Shown: in pieces, positions 9,212 through 18,174 of the stretch | Layout: each line of letters begins with the position of its first letter | Numbering within the stretch: the first letter of the stretch is position 1 | Source: Flavobacteriales bacterium | GTDB taxonomy: Bacteria; Bacteroidota; Bacteroidia; Flavobacteriales_C; GCA-002722245 | Length of the DNA: 60,096 bases | Assembly: GCA_947444925.1 (NCBI GenBank) | Contig: CANFBW010000001.1 | Span: 93,823 to 153,918, forward strand | Direction: 5' to 3' | Made by a program: the position numbers and the translations under genes | Notes under the pieces: model-generated | The model's input: only the letters and a program-made list of their open reading frames with translations | The model's database searches: none | Told to the model about the DNA's origin: nothing

Positions 9212-10372
9212 ATGAATAGAAACCATGTACATATAGCGCTGCTTTTTTGCTGCATTGTGTTAATTTCTTCTTGCAAAAGAGATCTTACGCCAATAGGCCC
9301 TGCGTACAAAATGCCAACGTCAAATTTTACTTTGACTGCTGACCTTAAGGCCGATCTTTCAACAGTGAATTTTTCTGTTGATCCTATTGAAAAGCAATTT
9401 TTTACTGCTTCTTTTTCAGAAGAAGTTTCGTGGACTTTGACGTTGACAGGTTTGAACTCTGGCGCAGAAAAGAAATTCCGCGGTCTCTCCAACAAGTTGG
9501 ATATTTCCAATACAGAATGGACTGGAAAGCACGATGTACTCTACTTTTTTAGAACAGAGGATGTGGTGGCGTCACTAAGTTTTGTGGGCTCTGATTTGCT
9601 TTTTACAGATACTTTTCACGTTGATTATCCAAGAAAATGGGATGTTTTGGGCAAGGTGGTGACGGTGCTTGATTTTGAAACAGCGCCTGGGGCAACTAAG
9701 TTTCTTTATTCTTTCTTTGATGGAACTCCCAATAGACAACCAACCTATAAAATAACCGATTCAGTGGGTAGCGATATGAATTCTGGTGCAAACAACAGAA
9801 TTCAATCAGTTATACGCGATCTAGATGGAGGAATCATCACTAGCGAAAGAAAAGGCAGTATTGAAGGTGATAAATTATATAGAATGGCGGGCCACGATGG
9901 AGCATACTCAGGTGATGGTGCTTCTTCTAATTTCATTGGTGGTGCCGGAATGCCTAAAACACCTTTTTATGCTTTAGATTCTAATCCAGAAAACGTGTAC
10001 TTCAATATATACGTTTATGGCACGGGCGACAAAAATTCAAAATTGGTAGTGAACTTTGCCGAAGATGATGATGATGCTGATTTGATTGCTACTTCTGGTT
10101 TAAGGGCCGACAATTACGTGCCTTTAGAAGATGAGTACGAATTTGGTATTCAAGTAGACTGGGTGGGCTGGAAATTGGTTTCTGGAAAATATAGTGGTTT
10201 CCCTTTGACTACTGACGGTGCGAAAGCCAGAAACGGAAACAAAAAGAGAGAGCCTCACCATATAGGTAAAATTGGCGTGGTGTTGTTGGCAACAACTACG
10301 GGTCAGAAAGCCTGCGTTAACTTTGACTTTGCCACTTTTACAATGGGCAAACCATTTAATCCACAAGACTAA
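9212..10372 (+). CDS. Lipoprotein with carbohydrate-binding-like domain
   Basis: A 386-residue lipoprotein. The ATG at 9212 gives a type II signal peptide with lipobox LISSC (Cys21). Residues ~30-145 look like an Ig/PKD-like module. From ~150 a jelly-roll-like domain begins with VTVLDFETAPGATKF and includes NVYFNIYVYGTG and VDWVGWKLVSGKYSG, a pattern seen in CBM11-like and surface glycan-binding proteins. It follows the two barrels in one operon. It probably sits on the outer membrane and binds glucan or helps the barrels. The exact family is uncertain. Confidence 0.7.
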   Translation: MNRNHVHIALLFCCIVLISSCKRDLTPIGPAYKMPTSNFTLTADLKADLSTVNFSVDPIEKQFFTASFSEEVSWTLTLTGLNSGAEKKFRGLSNKLDISNTEWTGKHDVLYFFRTEDVVASLSFVGSDLLFTDTFHVDYPRKWDVLGKVVTVLDFETAPGATKFLYSFFDGTPNRQPTYKITDSVGSDMNSGANNRIQSVIRDLDGGIITSERKGSIEGDKLYRMAGHDGAYSGDGASSNFIGGAGMPKTPFYALDSNPENVYFNIYVYGTGDKNSKLVVNFAEDDDDADLIATSGLRADNYVPLEDEYEFGIQVDWVGWKLVSGKYSGFPLTTDGAKARNGNKKREPHHIGKIGVVLLATTTGQKACVNFDFATFTMGKPFNPQD

Positions 10373-10392
10373 AAACTTAAGGCCATACTTGA

Positions 10393-11538
10393 ATGATGAA
10401 ATATTTTAAACTATCTATAGTGCTTACAGCCCTGCTTGCGCAAGGTTGTGGAATGCACTTCTCTAAACCTGAATTGGATCACTCGGCGCAAATTGCGTTG
10501 TACCAAGAGCCAGAAAAAGGAGTGCCAGCACTCGAGTTCAATAAAGGTGTAATTGACGACTTCAGCGGTGAATTGTACAGCTGGTGGGGGAGCGACGGGA
10601 TTACGTTAAGCAGAAAGGCCGACACTTTTAAAATTGCCATCAATAACGTTGGGTCGATGTACGTTCCTTTTGGTCGAGAAATTAGCAGTTTGGATTTTAC
10701 AAAAAACAATGCCATCAGAGTGCGCATGCGAACAGAAGGAAAAATTTCTCCAACTATTCGTATCGACATAAAAGATAACTTGGGACGAACCACCAACTCT
10801 TCGGCGGTGCAATCAAAAGTGGCAGTTGGACAAGATTATAAAGACTTCTATTTTAACTATAAAGACAAGTGGAAACAAGGCTGGCCCGATAATCAAGTTG
10901 TTGATCCTACCTTGGTGTCTGCTATTATGATTTTTGTGAATCCGGGAATGAGTGATTGGACGGGTACTGTGTACATTGATGAAATTGTAGCTGTTGACGC
11001 AGAGTTGATTCCTAAAAAAGTAGGATCTGCTGGTGGAATGATCGATAATTTTGATGAAGATCCTTCCTCTTCATGGTGGACCGGTAGTAGTAAACTTGCA
11101 ATGGAAAAAGTGGCTGACAAAGATATTTGCAAAATCTCATCGGAAGGGGCTGGGGCCAACTACGAAACTTTTGGAAGAACGGTGGATCAACTCGATTTTA
11201 CCAAGGCTCCTGTCATTCGCATTCGTGCTCGTGTAGAGAATGCCGACGGATTTGAAAATCCTAAATTGCGCGTTGACATTAAAGATAAAGATGGACGAAC
11301 TGCCAACGAATTCGACATGCGCAATACCATTGTCGCTGGAACTGAATTCAAGGATTATTTTTACGATTTTACCGGAAAGTATTCGCAAGCTTGGCCAGAT
11401 AAACAAGCGGTAAATCCTAAGGAAATTGAAGCCATTACATTGTTTATCAATGCTGGTGGTCCGGCTTACAATGGGGCCTTGTATATTGAGGAGATTGAAG
11501 TAATCACTCTGGAGAAGTACAATCAAATGAAGAAATAA
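10393..11538 (+). CDS. Lipoprotein with two tandem CBM11-like domains
   Basis: A 381-residue lipoprotein (signal MMKYFKLSIVLTALLAQGC, Cys19). Two homologous jelly-roll units follow, roughly residues 53-200 and 216-375. Each has an IDDF/IDNF start, an LDFTK segment, a DIKD..GRT segment, FKDY/YKDF plus QGWPDNQ or QAWPDKQ, and a YIDEI or YIEEI end strand. This internal duplication is clear in the sequence. The fold is like CBM11/CIA30 modules that bind beta-glucans. It is encoded directly before the GH9 hydrolase, so a role in holding glucan at the cell surface is likely. No catalytic residues are seen. Confidence 0.75.
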   Translation: MMKYFKLSIVLTALLAQGCGMHFSKPELDHSAQIALYQEPEKGVPALEFNKGVIDDFSGELYSWWGSDGITLSRKADTFKIAINNVGSMYVPFGREISSLDFTKNNAIRVRMRTEGKISPTIRIDIKDNLGRTTNSSAVQSKVAVGQDYKDFYFNYKDKWKQGWPDNQVVDPTLVSAIMIFVNPGMSDWTGTVYIDEIVAVDAELIPKKVGSAGGMIDNFDEDPSSSWWTGSSKLAMEKVADKDICKISSEGAGANYETFGRTVDQLDFTKAPVIRIRARVENADGFENPKLRVDIKDKDGRTANEFDMRNTIVAGTEFKDYFYDFTGKYSQAWPDKQAVNPKEIEAITLFINAGGPAYNGALYIEEIEVITLEKYNQMKK

Positions 11539-11601
11539 ATTTGGACCTGCTTTTGATTGAGGGTACAATATAATGGAGCTAATTTTATTAAAAACACAGG
11601 T

Positions 11602-13365
11602 ATGATTTCAAGATTTATAGGAACTGCAATTATTTTTCAACTTTTAGTTTTATGTGGTTTTGCGCAGACTGCGTCACAAGGAAAAATTCGATTGAATCAA
11701 GTTGGTTTCTATTCCAACGGACCAAAAATTGCAATTGTAATTTCAACTACGGCGAAAACTTTTTCATTGGTTGATGAGGCAACCAATACTTCTGTTTTTA
11801 GTGGAGATTTAACTAAACCTGAGCTTTGGGCATATTCAATGGATACCTGCAGTAAAGCGGTGTTTACAAAATTCAATAAAGCCGGAAAATACCATATTAA
11901 TGTTCCTGGATTGGGTGATTCGTATTCTTTTACCATTTCGGCTCATTTGGGCATGGACGTAGCTAAAGCTTCGTTGAAAATGTACTACTACCAGCGATCT
12001 TCAACTGCTCTGCCTGAGCAATACGCAGGAAGATGGCATAGAGCTGCAGGTCACCCTGATAATAAAGTAATTGTGCATCCTTCAGCTGCAACTGCAACCA
12101 GACCTTCTGGAACAATTATTAGCAGTGTTGGTGGATGGTACGATGCTGGAGATTACAATAAGTACATAGTGAATTCAGGGATTAGCACCTACACTTTGAT
12201 GTCGGTATACGAGAATTATCCTTCTTTTTTCGATACTTTAAAAACGAACATTCCTGAAAGTGGAAATAAGATTCCTGATATTTTAGATGAGGTTTTATAC
12301 AATGTGCGTTGGATGCTGACCATGCAAGATGAAGATGGTGGGGTATATCACAAACTCACCAATCCTAATTTTGATGATATGGCCTTGCCAGAGAAAAGTC
12401 AAGAACCTAGATATGTTGTAATGAAATCTACTGCGGCTTCATGTGATTTTGCTGCTGTAACTGCTGTTGCATACAGAATTTTTAAAAAGTACAATAAGCA
12501 ATTGCCAGGATTGGCTGATTCATGTGTAGCTGCTTCTTTGAAAGCGTGGAATTGGGCAAAAAAGAATCCGGAGATTAAGTACAATCAAGGTAAAATGAAT
12601 GGGCTTTATAATCCTGATGTAGTTACTGGCGCTTATGATGATAATAATTTGGGTGATGAATTTCAGTGGGCTGCTATTGAGTTATATATTGCTACAGGGA
12701 AAATGAGTTTTTACAATGAAATGCAATTGCAGTATACTTTGAACAATGGTTTTGAACTGCCAACTTGGGATCACGTCAATACTTTGGGATTGTACAGCAT
12801 CATTGCTAATAAAGACAATTTAGAAAATATGGATCCCGCTGAAATTGAAATGGTAAAAGAAAAGGTTTTGAAAATGGCTGATGAGTACAGAAAAAGTGCA
12901 GGAAGATCGGCCTATGCTGTACCAATGGGGGTTACTGCTTCTGATTTTAACTGGGGAAGTAATTCACGCGCAGGTAATCAAGCAATAAATTTGTTGCAAG
13001 CTTTTGGTATAACGAATGACAAAACGTATTTATATGCGGCTATGGCTGCGTTTGATTATTACTTAGGAAGAAATGGTACTTCTTTCAGTTTTGTAACGGG
13101 TTACGGAAGCAAAACGCCAATGCATCCGCATCACCGTCCGTCAGAAGGTGATGGTATTGTAGAACCAATTCCTGGTTTTATAGTTGGTGGACCAAATCCA
13201 GGCTTGGAAGACGCCACTTTTTGTGGTGGTAAGTATGAGCATAAATTGCCAGCAACAGCTTATTTAGATAACAACTGTAGTTATGCAAGTAATGAAATTG
13301 CTATCAATTGGAATTCTCCGTTTTTATATATTTCTTTTGCTATAGAAGCATTGGGCGGAAAATAA
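11602..13365 (+). CDS. Glycoside hydrolase family 9 (endoglucanase-type)
   Basis: A 587-residue protein using the ATG at 11602, which gives a signal peptide ending near LCGFAQT. An N-terminal Ig-like domain (IRLNQVGFYSNGPKIAIVI) precedes a GH9 catalytic domain. GH9 motifs are present: GGWYDAGDYNKY (catalytic Asp pair near residue 180), PDILDEVLYNVRWML, TGYGSKTPMHPHHR and NEIAINWNSPF (general acid Glu near residue 566). The family cleaves beta-1,4-glucans such as cellulose. There is no T9SS sorting domain, so it may act in the periplasm on imported oligosaccharides. It is the last gene of the operon and is followed by a strong terminator. Confidence 0.93.
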   Translation: MISRFIGTAIIFQLLVLCGFAQTASQGKIRLNQVGFYSNGPKIAIVISTTAKTFSLVDEATNTSVFSGDLTKPELWAYSMDTCSKAVFTKFNKAGKYHINVPGLGDSYSFTISAHLGMDVAKASLKMYYYQRSSTALPEQYAGRWHRAAGHPDNKVIVHPSAATATRPSGTIISSVGGWYDAGDYNKYIVNSGISTYTLMSVYENYPSFFDTLKTNIPESGNKIPDILDEVLYNVRWMLTMQDEDGGVYHKLTNPNFDDMALPEKSQEPRYVVMKSTAASCDFAAVTAVAYRIFKKYNKQLPGLADSCVAASLKAWNWAKKNPEIKYNQGKMNGLYNPDVVTGAYDDNNLGDEFQWAAIELYIATGKMSFYNEMQLQYTLNNGFELPTWDHVNTLGLYSIIANKDNLENMDPAEIEMVKEKVLKMADEYRKSAGRSAYAVPMGVTASDFNWGSNSRAGNQAINLLQAFGITNDKTYLYAAMAAFDYYLGRNGTSFSFVTGYGSKTPMHPHHRPSEGDGIVEPIPGFIVGGPNPGLEDATFCGGKYEHKLPATAYLDNNCSYASNEIAINWNSPFLYISFAIEALGGK

Positions 13366-13384
13366 AGTAAATATTAGATACACG

Positions 13385-13421
13385 AAGCCCCATTCTACTT
13401 TGTTAGAATGGGGCTTTTTGT
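13385..13421 (+). terminator. Intrinsic terminator of the beta-glucan operon
   Basis: A 13-bp perfect stem (AAGCCCCATTCTA / TAGAATGGGGCTT) with a 6-base loop is followed by a T-rich tail, 19 bases after the GH9 stop codon. Confidence 0.92.
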
Positions 13422-13546
13422 TTTTAGCATTCATTATTTGCAAATGACTGTCCGCAAACAAGTCTGCAATTTGCTACAAGCATCTATTGTGATTAAGATT
13501 AATTCTATTGATGCTATTGTTTATAATCTTTTTTTTAAAAAATATA

Positions 13547-13576
13547 TTGCAGTATTTAAGGCAACCATTACCTTCG
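13547..13576 (+). promoter_or_regulatory. Bacteroidota-type promoter (TTG-N19-TACCTTCG)
   Basis: TTG at 13547-13549, a 19-base spacer and TACCTTCG at 13569-13576 match the -33/-7 consensus TTG and TAnnTTTG with one deviation. The predicted start near 13583 gives a leader of about 25 bases before the ATG at 13609, which supports that start for the small gene. Confidence 0.6.
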
Positions 13577-13608
13577 TGCATCGTTTTGTATCAAAAATAA
13601 AGACAGTG

Positions 13609-13788
13609 ATGGAGATTCAAAGTAGCGAACAACATGCAAATGCAATAGAGCAAGTAGTGCTTTGGCTCAAGAAAGAAGATTATTCCGTAAAAAGCATGTT
13701 GGAAATAGAGCGTGTGATACTCGCTATTGAGCATTATTCAGGAATGCCCTTGCCAGCGCGCAGTTTTATAATGTCAAAAGTAAGCTGA
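13609..13788 (+). CDS. Small hypothetical protein (59 aa)
   Basis: The frame is open back to 13408, but the upstream part overlaps the GH9 terminator and the promoter, so the ATG at 13609 is the likely start. The product (MEIQSSEQHANAIEQVV...) is a helical, soluble protein of mixed charge with no known motif. The promoter placement and a normal amino-acid composition support a real gene. Its stop is 12 bases from the convergent gene at 13800-14036. Confidence 0.5.
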   Translation: MEIQSSEQHANAIEQVVLWLKKEDYSVKSMLEIERVILAIEHYSGMPLPARSFIMSKVS

Positions 13789-13799
13789 AATAAAAAGGT

Positions 13800-14036
13800 C
13801 TAATTGTACTTGATGCTTTCTTTGAATTTTTGGTAAGCCTCTAAGTCTTCCTGTTTTACGCCACCTGGTTTTACACCGGGGTTGGATAAAAAGAAAATCA
13901 AATTGTTTAAGTCTTGCGCCAATCGGCGGTTTTTCAATGTTCTTGCGGAGTCATTCTCTTCATAAAGCTTAGGAAGCACAGCCTCAGATTCTGATCCCTC
14001 CAGTGTTTTGAGGATTTTCTTTAAACTTTCAGTCAT
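13800..14036 (-). CDS. Small hypothetical helical protein (78 aa)
   Basis: Starts at ATG with MTESLKKILKTLEGSE and continues as a charged, soluble helical protein with no membrane segment or signal peptide. I do not recognise a family. Codon use looks like neighbouring genes and it fills the space between the small gene at 13609 and the TPR gene, so it is probably real. Function unknown. Confidence 0.6.
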   Translation of the reverse strand: MTESLKKILKTLEGSESEAVLPKLYEENDSARTLKNRRLAQDLNNLIFFLSNPGVKPGGVKQEDLEAYQKFKESIKYN

Positions 14037-14160
14037 TGGTCAACGATTAGGTAGGTCTAAAATAGCCAAAATAATGCCTTAAGAAAAACGTGCTTTAAAA
14101 ACGTCCGAAATTATTCAATTGTGCACGGGTAAGAGTAGACAGAAGTGTTGGTTTTACTTT

Positions 14161-14712
14161 TTAGCGTTTGCTTGTTTGCGTAGCGCTAAGTTCAACTTGG
14201 TAACGGCCACATCTCACCTTCAAGAGATCTTCAGCAGGCTCGTAACCCAATGTGCCCGCTTTTTGCAAATCTTTGCAGGCATCAAGTGTATACATGAAGC
14301 GCGCTTTAGAAATTGCCCTATTGTAGTACACAATTGCTTGATGAGGTTCAATAGATAATGCTTTGTTGAAGTCTTTTATGGCTTGTACGTGTAAACCTAA
14401 TTCAGCGAAATAGGCGCCTCTGTTGATGTACGCACTGAGGTTTGTGGAATCGGCTTTGATTTGGTTGTCGAAAAAAACAATGGCTGCTTGGCGTTTTTTG
14501 CGCTCTGCCTCACTAATGTCAGTGTTGAAATACTTGTCGACAGAATATTCAACTTTGGTATTCACCATTTTGAAATTCGAACTGTCAATTTTTTCTTCGG
14601 TGGCAGTTGCAACGTGCGATGAGTCCATTTTTGCGCCACGTTCGCGCAAATACACTTGTCCGAAAGCTGCGGATATCGTCAGAAAAAAGGCAAGTGTAAA
14701 TAGTGCTTTCAT
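14161..14712 (-). CDS. Exported TPR-repeat protein
   Basis: A 183-residue protein with a signal peptide (MKALFTLAFFLTISAAFGQ). After a polar linker it has VDKYFNTDISEAERKK, then TPR-like helices (AYINRGAYFAELGLHVQAIK, FNKALSIEPHQAIVYYNRA) and a C-terminal SKARFMYTLDACKDLQKAG segment. It is a clear paralogue of the protein at 19420-19887: both share the YFN-D-S start, the NRGA..LG TPR and the NRSIAKARFLYTYD-type segment. TPR proteins bind other proteins; this one probably acts in the periplasm. It stands alone on the minus strand. Confidence 0.8.
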   Translation of the reverse strand: MKALFTLAFFLTISAAFGQVYLRERGAKMDSSHVATATEEKIDSSNFKMVNTKVEYSVDKYFNTDISEAERKKRQAAIVFFDNQIKADSTNLSAYINRGAYFAELGLHVQAIKDFNKALSIEPHQAIVYYNRAISKARFMYTLDACKDLQKAGTLGYEPAEDLLKVRCGRYQVELSATQTSKR

Positions 14713-14761
14713 AGGTATGCTGATGTGGACATATTACGTTGGTGATCTCTCTATTGTTCCA

Positions 14762-16855
14762 CTAAAATAGAATAGAAATTGTTTTTATTACAATACCATT
14801 GGATATTTTTATGAAATATATTCCTTTGGCTGCTGCAGGAATTAACTCACTTAGTAGGATGGTGCTGCTTTTTACGTTGATTGCATTGCTTGTTTTTCGA
14901 CCCAAAACATCTTGAACTTCGATGCTGATATTTGTTGATTCTGGACTTTCAATGTGTAAAACGGAATTTTCTGTAACTGGATTTGGGTAAACGGTCGCTG
15001 AGAAAGTGTTTGATTCCAAGGCAGACAATCCTACATTGCCATGAAAAAGTTGTGCGTTGTCAATATACAAAGTATTCCCGCCGCGCGCTCCTACCACTGT
15101 TTTGATTTGTAAGCTCGCTTTGCCTGCATATGCGTTGAGGTTGATGGCCATGCTGTTCCATTCTGATACCGAGGGCACAAATGCGCTTGTGGTGGCTTCT
15201 TTGGTTTTCAATTCCCCCGAAGTTTTGCTTCCTTTTAAGCTCCAAGTTAAACCGCAGTCTATAGATGCATAGACTTTTAAAAAATCTGCGCTGTTGGCAT
15301 TTTCAGGAGCGTAGGCAAAATCGAAGGTGTAATTGAGTGGTGCTATGGCGGCGCTTAAATCAAAGTTTGGACTTACCAATGCATGGTTGCAGCCCGTTTC
15401 TGTGTGCAAGTCGAGACTCAAAGATGCAAGTCCATTTTTATGCGCAGCAGTGGTTCTCGTGAACTTTGTGTTGCTGGGTGTGCTGATGATCCATGATTTA
15501 CTGGAATCGGCATTGACAGGGAAGCTTGCGTTTTCAAATCCTTCTGATAAATCGACGTAGGTTCTGGTGCCGCTGTTGTAAATTTCTACAAAATTTATTT
15601 TTTCAATAGAATCGGCACCGTGTGCATTGCTTACCTTGAGTTTTATCTTGTATTTCCCCGGAAGACTATAGGTCACTGTAGGTTGCTGAGCAGTGCTTGA
15701 GGGAGGAGTTGCACCTTCAAAAGTCCATACCCTATTGCGGTTGCTTGTTAAGCTGTCGTTGTAAGAATGGTCGTAAAAATTTACGGTATCACCAGTGCAG
15801 GCAAAGTTTCTGCTGATTGAAAAATCGGCTTTTGGCGCACACTCGTGCACGACGTAGCCATCATTCACTCCTGTTGCAAAAAGGTTGTTGGGCGACCAAA
15901 GGTTTGATCGGTAACCAGCATTAGAGTTCAAGGCTGCTAGCATTCGCGTTTTTTGTCCGTTGGTAAACATATATGGACATAAACTATAGTCCATATAGTT
16001 TTGCACATTGTCAAGAGTGCCGCAGGTGACCTGACTGGTATTGCAAGAGTTCAAGGTGCCGCTCGTATTGGGTGTGTCGGATACACCATCGTCTTCACCA
16101 CAGGCTGAAGGAGAGCCGGCAGCGTAGGAGAATCCCCAAGTATGGTAGAGTCCTAAAAAGTGACCTGTCTCGTGTGTCACAGTGGCGCGTGCGAGGGCTG
16201 ATCCGTAGGAAGTGCCTATGTTGCCAAATTGTTTGTTAACAATGATACTGCCTTCTTTTTCAGTATTTGGCGCAGTGCCAGGTAGGTAGGAATAGCCTCC
16301 CACAGCGCTGCCTCCCGCTTCTAAATAGTTGACTATCCATATGTTGTAGTATTTTTGAGTGTCCCAATTGATTAAGCTTTTTTGCGCGGGCCCTGATCCT
16401 GCATTGGTAAGGTAGGAGAAGGTGCGCGTAATTCCGTTTGTACAATGGCCATTGGGATCAACGGTAGCGAGACGAAATTCAACACCAACATCGGCAATAA
16501 TGGATTTAAAAGCTGATACAACCGCGCTGGTGTCGGCATTTCTTTTTTGAAAATCTTCATTGAGTATTCTAATGGCATCTTTTACTTGTGCGTCTGATAT
16601 GTTGGATGCACCATTGTCGTGTATAACATGCACCACTACAGGTATGATGTAGTTGACATTTCCGCCGAGCACTTGGGCGCCGCCTTTGTAGCTTTGCACT
16701 TGGGCTAGAAATTGGTCGAGCGCTATTTTTTTTGCAGGATCATTGTCGGTTGATGTTTTGAGCGCATGATCAAAACCACATATGTTTTGAGCTTGCGTGG
16801 AGGAAGGCAGCACGAACAGTAAAAAAATTAGAGCTATTACAAATGTGTTTTTCAA
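14762..16855 (-). CDS. Secreted M43-family zinc metalloprotease with PKD domain and T9SS signal
   Basis: A 697-residue secreted protease. The only plausible start is a TTG at 16855, because an in-frame stop lies three codons upstream and the next codons encode the signal peptide (KNTFVIALIFLLFVLPSSTQAQ). The catalytic motif HETGHFLGLYH (HExxHxxGxxH, near residues 226-236) marks an M43/pappalysin-type metzincin. After it come a PKD-like domain (PKADFSISRNFACTGDTVNF...), a MAM/jelly-roll-like segment and a type A sorting domain (VYPNPVTENSVLHI, VQDVLGRKTS, KGIYFIKIS). It is predicted to be released or attached at the cell surface through T9SS, where it cuts proteins. Confidence 0.9.
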   Translation of the reverse strand: MKNTFVIALIFLLFVLPSSTQAQNICGFDHALKTSTDNDPAKKIALDQFLAQVQSYKGGAQVLGGNVNYIIPVVVHVIHDNGASNISDAQVKDAIRILNEDFQKRNADTSAVVSAFKSIIADVGVEFRLATVDPNGHCTNGITRTFSYLTNAGSGPAQKSLINWDTQKYYNIWIVNYLEAGGSAVGGYSYLPGTAPNTEKEGSIIVNKQFGNIGTSYGSALARATVTHETGHFLGLYHTWGFSYAAGSPSACGEDDGVSDTPNTSGTLNSCNTSQVTCGTLDNVQNYMDYSLCPYMFTNGQKTRMLAALNSNAGYRSNLWSPNNLFATGVNDGYVVHECAPKADFSISRNFACTGDTVNFYDHSYNDSLTSNRNRVWTFEGATPPSSTAQQPTVTYSLPGKYKIKLKVSNAHGADSIEKINFVEIYNSGTRTYVDLSEGFENASFPVNADSSKSWIISTPSNTKFTRTTAAHKNGLASLSLDLHTETGCNHALVSPNFDLSAAIAPLNYTFDFAYAPENANSADFLKVYASIDCGLTWSLKGSKTSGELKTKEATTSAFVPSVSEWNSMAINLNAYAGKASLQIKTVVGARGGNTLYIDNAQLFHGNVGLSALESNTFSATVYPNPVTENSVLHIESPESTNISIEVQDVLGRKTSNAINVKSSTILLSELIPAAAKGIYFIKISNGIVIKTISILF

Positions 16856-16922
16856 AATGCGTTACTATTTAATTCAGTTTTAAAAATACGCAAACATTGT
16901 GAAAGCGTTGCTTCAATTTATG

Positions 16923-17498
16923 TCAAAAAGTTGCGCACAGTTGCATTAAATCAGGATATAGTGCGTTAAAGTCCTGCTCAATGGCGCTGTAGTTCAGCAA
17001 TAAATGGTCGCTTGCCTGTTCTAGATTGGATTCAAATCGGGTTCGCGCTGCCATTTGACAAAGGATTTTATGCATTCCTTCTGCACTGGCATACATATTC
17101 AGCCAATCGTATTTTATGATATAGTGTGCCAAGTGCTTGCCATTTCCTGGGAGAAAAGGTTCGTGCACAGCAAGGGCGCTGTAAAATTTGGCGCTGAATT
17201 GCTGTAGCGTTTCTGCGGGATAGTAGCGCTGAAAGTGTTTGGCTAAAAAATGATCGTAATACACGTCGGTGGCAACGGGTGCGTATTTGCGAAGACTTGG
17301 TCTAACAAGACTAACCGTGTTTTTAAAAGAAGGGTGAGCATCTGTGAATTGGTCAATAGCTTGGTGCAGTGGAATGCCTTTTTGCATGTCGGCCGAAAGT
17401 AAGATGCGCTCTTTTGGCAAAATACTATCGGCTATGAAATTACCGATGGCGATTTCTTGATTTGTACCCGAAAGGGCGATATGGGCTAAAAAGTTCAA
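16923..17498 (-). CDS. acpH: Acyl carrier protein phosphodiesterase (AcpH-like)
   Basis: Matches the ACP phosphodiesterase family, which removes the 4'-phosphopantetheine arm from acyl carrier protein. The N-terminus NFLAHIALSG, then GNFIADSI and DVYYDHFLAKHFQRYYP are diagnostic (HD-like metal site). Family members start MNFLAH, which puts the start at a TTG (17498). A GTG at 17552 would add 18 hydrophobic residues, but a perfect TATATTTG -7 element sits just inside that extension, so the longer form is unlikely. The predicted 191-residue length fits the family. It is a single gene on the minus strand. Confidence 0.82.
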   Translation of the reverse strand: MNFLAHIALSGTNQEIAIGNFIADSILPKERILLSADMQKGIPLHQAIDQFTDAHPSFKNTVSLVRPSLRKYAPVATDVYYDHFLAKHFQRYYPAETLQQFSAKFYSALAVHEPFLPGNGKHLAHYIIKYDWLNMYASAEGMHKILCQMAARTRFESNLEQASDHLLLNYSAIEQDFNALYPDLMQLCATF

Positions 17499-17541
17499 AG
17501 CAGATGCTGGATACGAAAGAATAAAATGGGCAATGAAAAGA

Positions 17542-17549
17542 CAAATATA
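17542..17549 (-). promoter_or_regulatory. -7 promoter element (TATATTTG) of the ACP phosphodiesterase gene
   Basis: On the minus strand this reads TATATTTG, a perfect match to TAnnTTTG. No good TTG is found 19 bases upstream. Transcription would start near 17535, downstream of the GTG at 17552, which favours the TTG start at 17498. Confidence 0.45.
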
Positions 17550-17733
17550 CACAGAAGGAAAACAATCTGCACGGGGCTTTTTGAGTTAATGTTTGCGGCG
17601 AAACGATGAGTCTTTTCTTGTAAGGCCTTGTAAATTATTTATTAAGAAATGTTTACTTCTACGGTTATAATGCATATTTTAGTGCGAGAGGTATTGAACA
17701 CGTACACCACGAACTATTAACCGTAGAAAGATT

Positions 17734-18150
17734 ATGTCCGCAAGAACGCTGATTATAGAAGCAACGGAGCAAACTCCGAAAATTTCTTTTGATTCCGAGC
17801 ACGGTAATTTTAGCATCGTTGGTAAATCGTTGCCTGAAAGTGGAGAAAGCTTTTATCAGCCTATTTTAGCTTGGTTAGACAAGGGGCTTGATAAATCTGC
17901 CACTATTTTGAATTTTGAATTCAGTTTACCGCAATTGAATTTGTCGTCGTCGAAAATGCTTTTGTTTATTCTATATAAGTTGAAAGAGCAAAAGGAGGCG
18001 GGTAAGCAAGTTTCTATTTGGTGGTACCATGGTGATGAAAATTCAGATATTCTTGAGGTTGGTGAAGATTATGAATTCATGGTTGACATTCCTTTCCGTT
18101 TCAAAACAGGGCACTTAAATTTAGCGAATAAGGAATTAATTGTTCTGTAA
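17734..18150 (+). CDS. SiaC-family (DUF1987) regulatory phosphoprotein
   Basis: A 138-residue soluble protein. It matches the SiaC/DUF1987 pattern: LIIEATEQTPKISFDSEHG at the start, SLPESGESFYQPILAWLD, FEFSLPQLNLSSSKMLL (the Ser-rich site where the phosphorylated residue lies in the family) and QVSIWWYHGDENSDILEVGE. In Pseudomonas, SiaC is a partner-switch protein controlled by the kinase SiaB and the PP2C phosphatase SiaA. Neither partner is adjacent here, so this is a stand-alone copy. What it controls in this organism is unknown. Confidence 0.85.
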   Translation: MSARTLIIEATEQTPKISFDSEHGNFSIVGKSLPESGESFYQPILAWLDKGLDKSATILNFEFSLPQLNLSSSKMLLFILYKLKEQKEAGKQVSIWWYHGDENSDILEVGEDYEFMVDIPFRFKTGHLNLANKELIVL

Positions 18151-18174
18151 GCTCTCTTTTTGATTCTTACTTAT

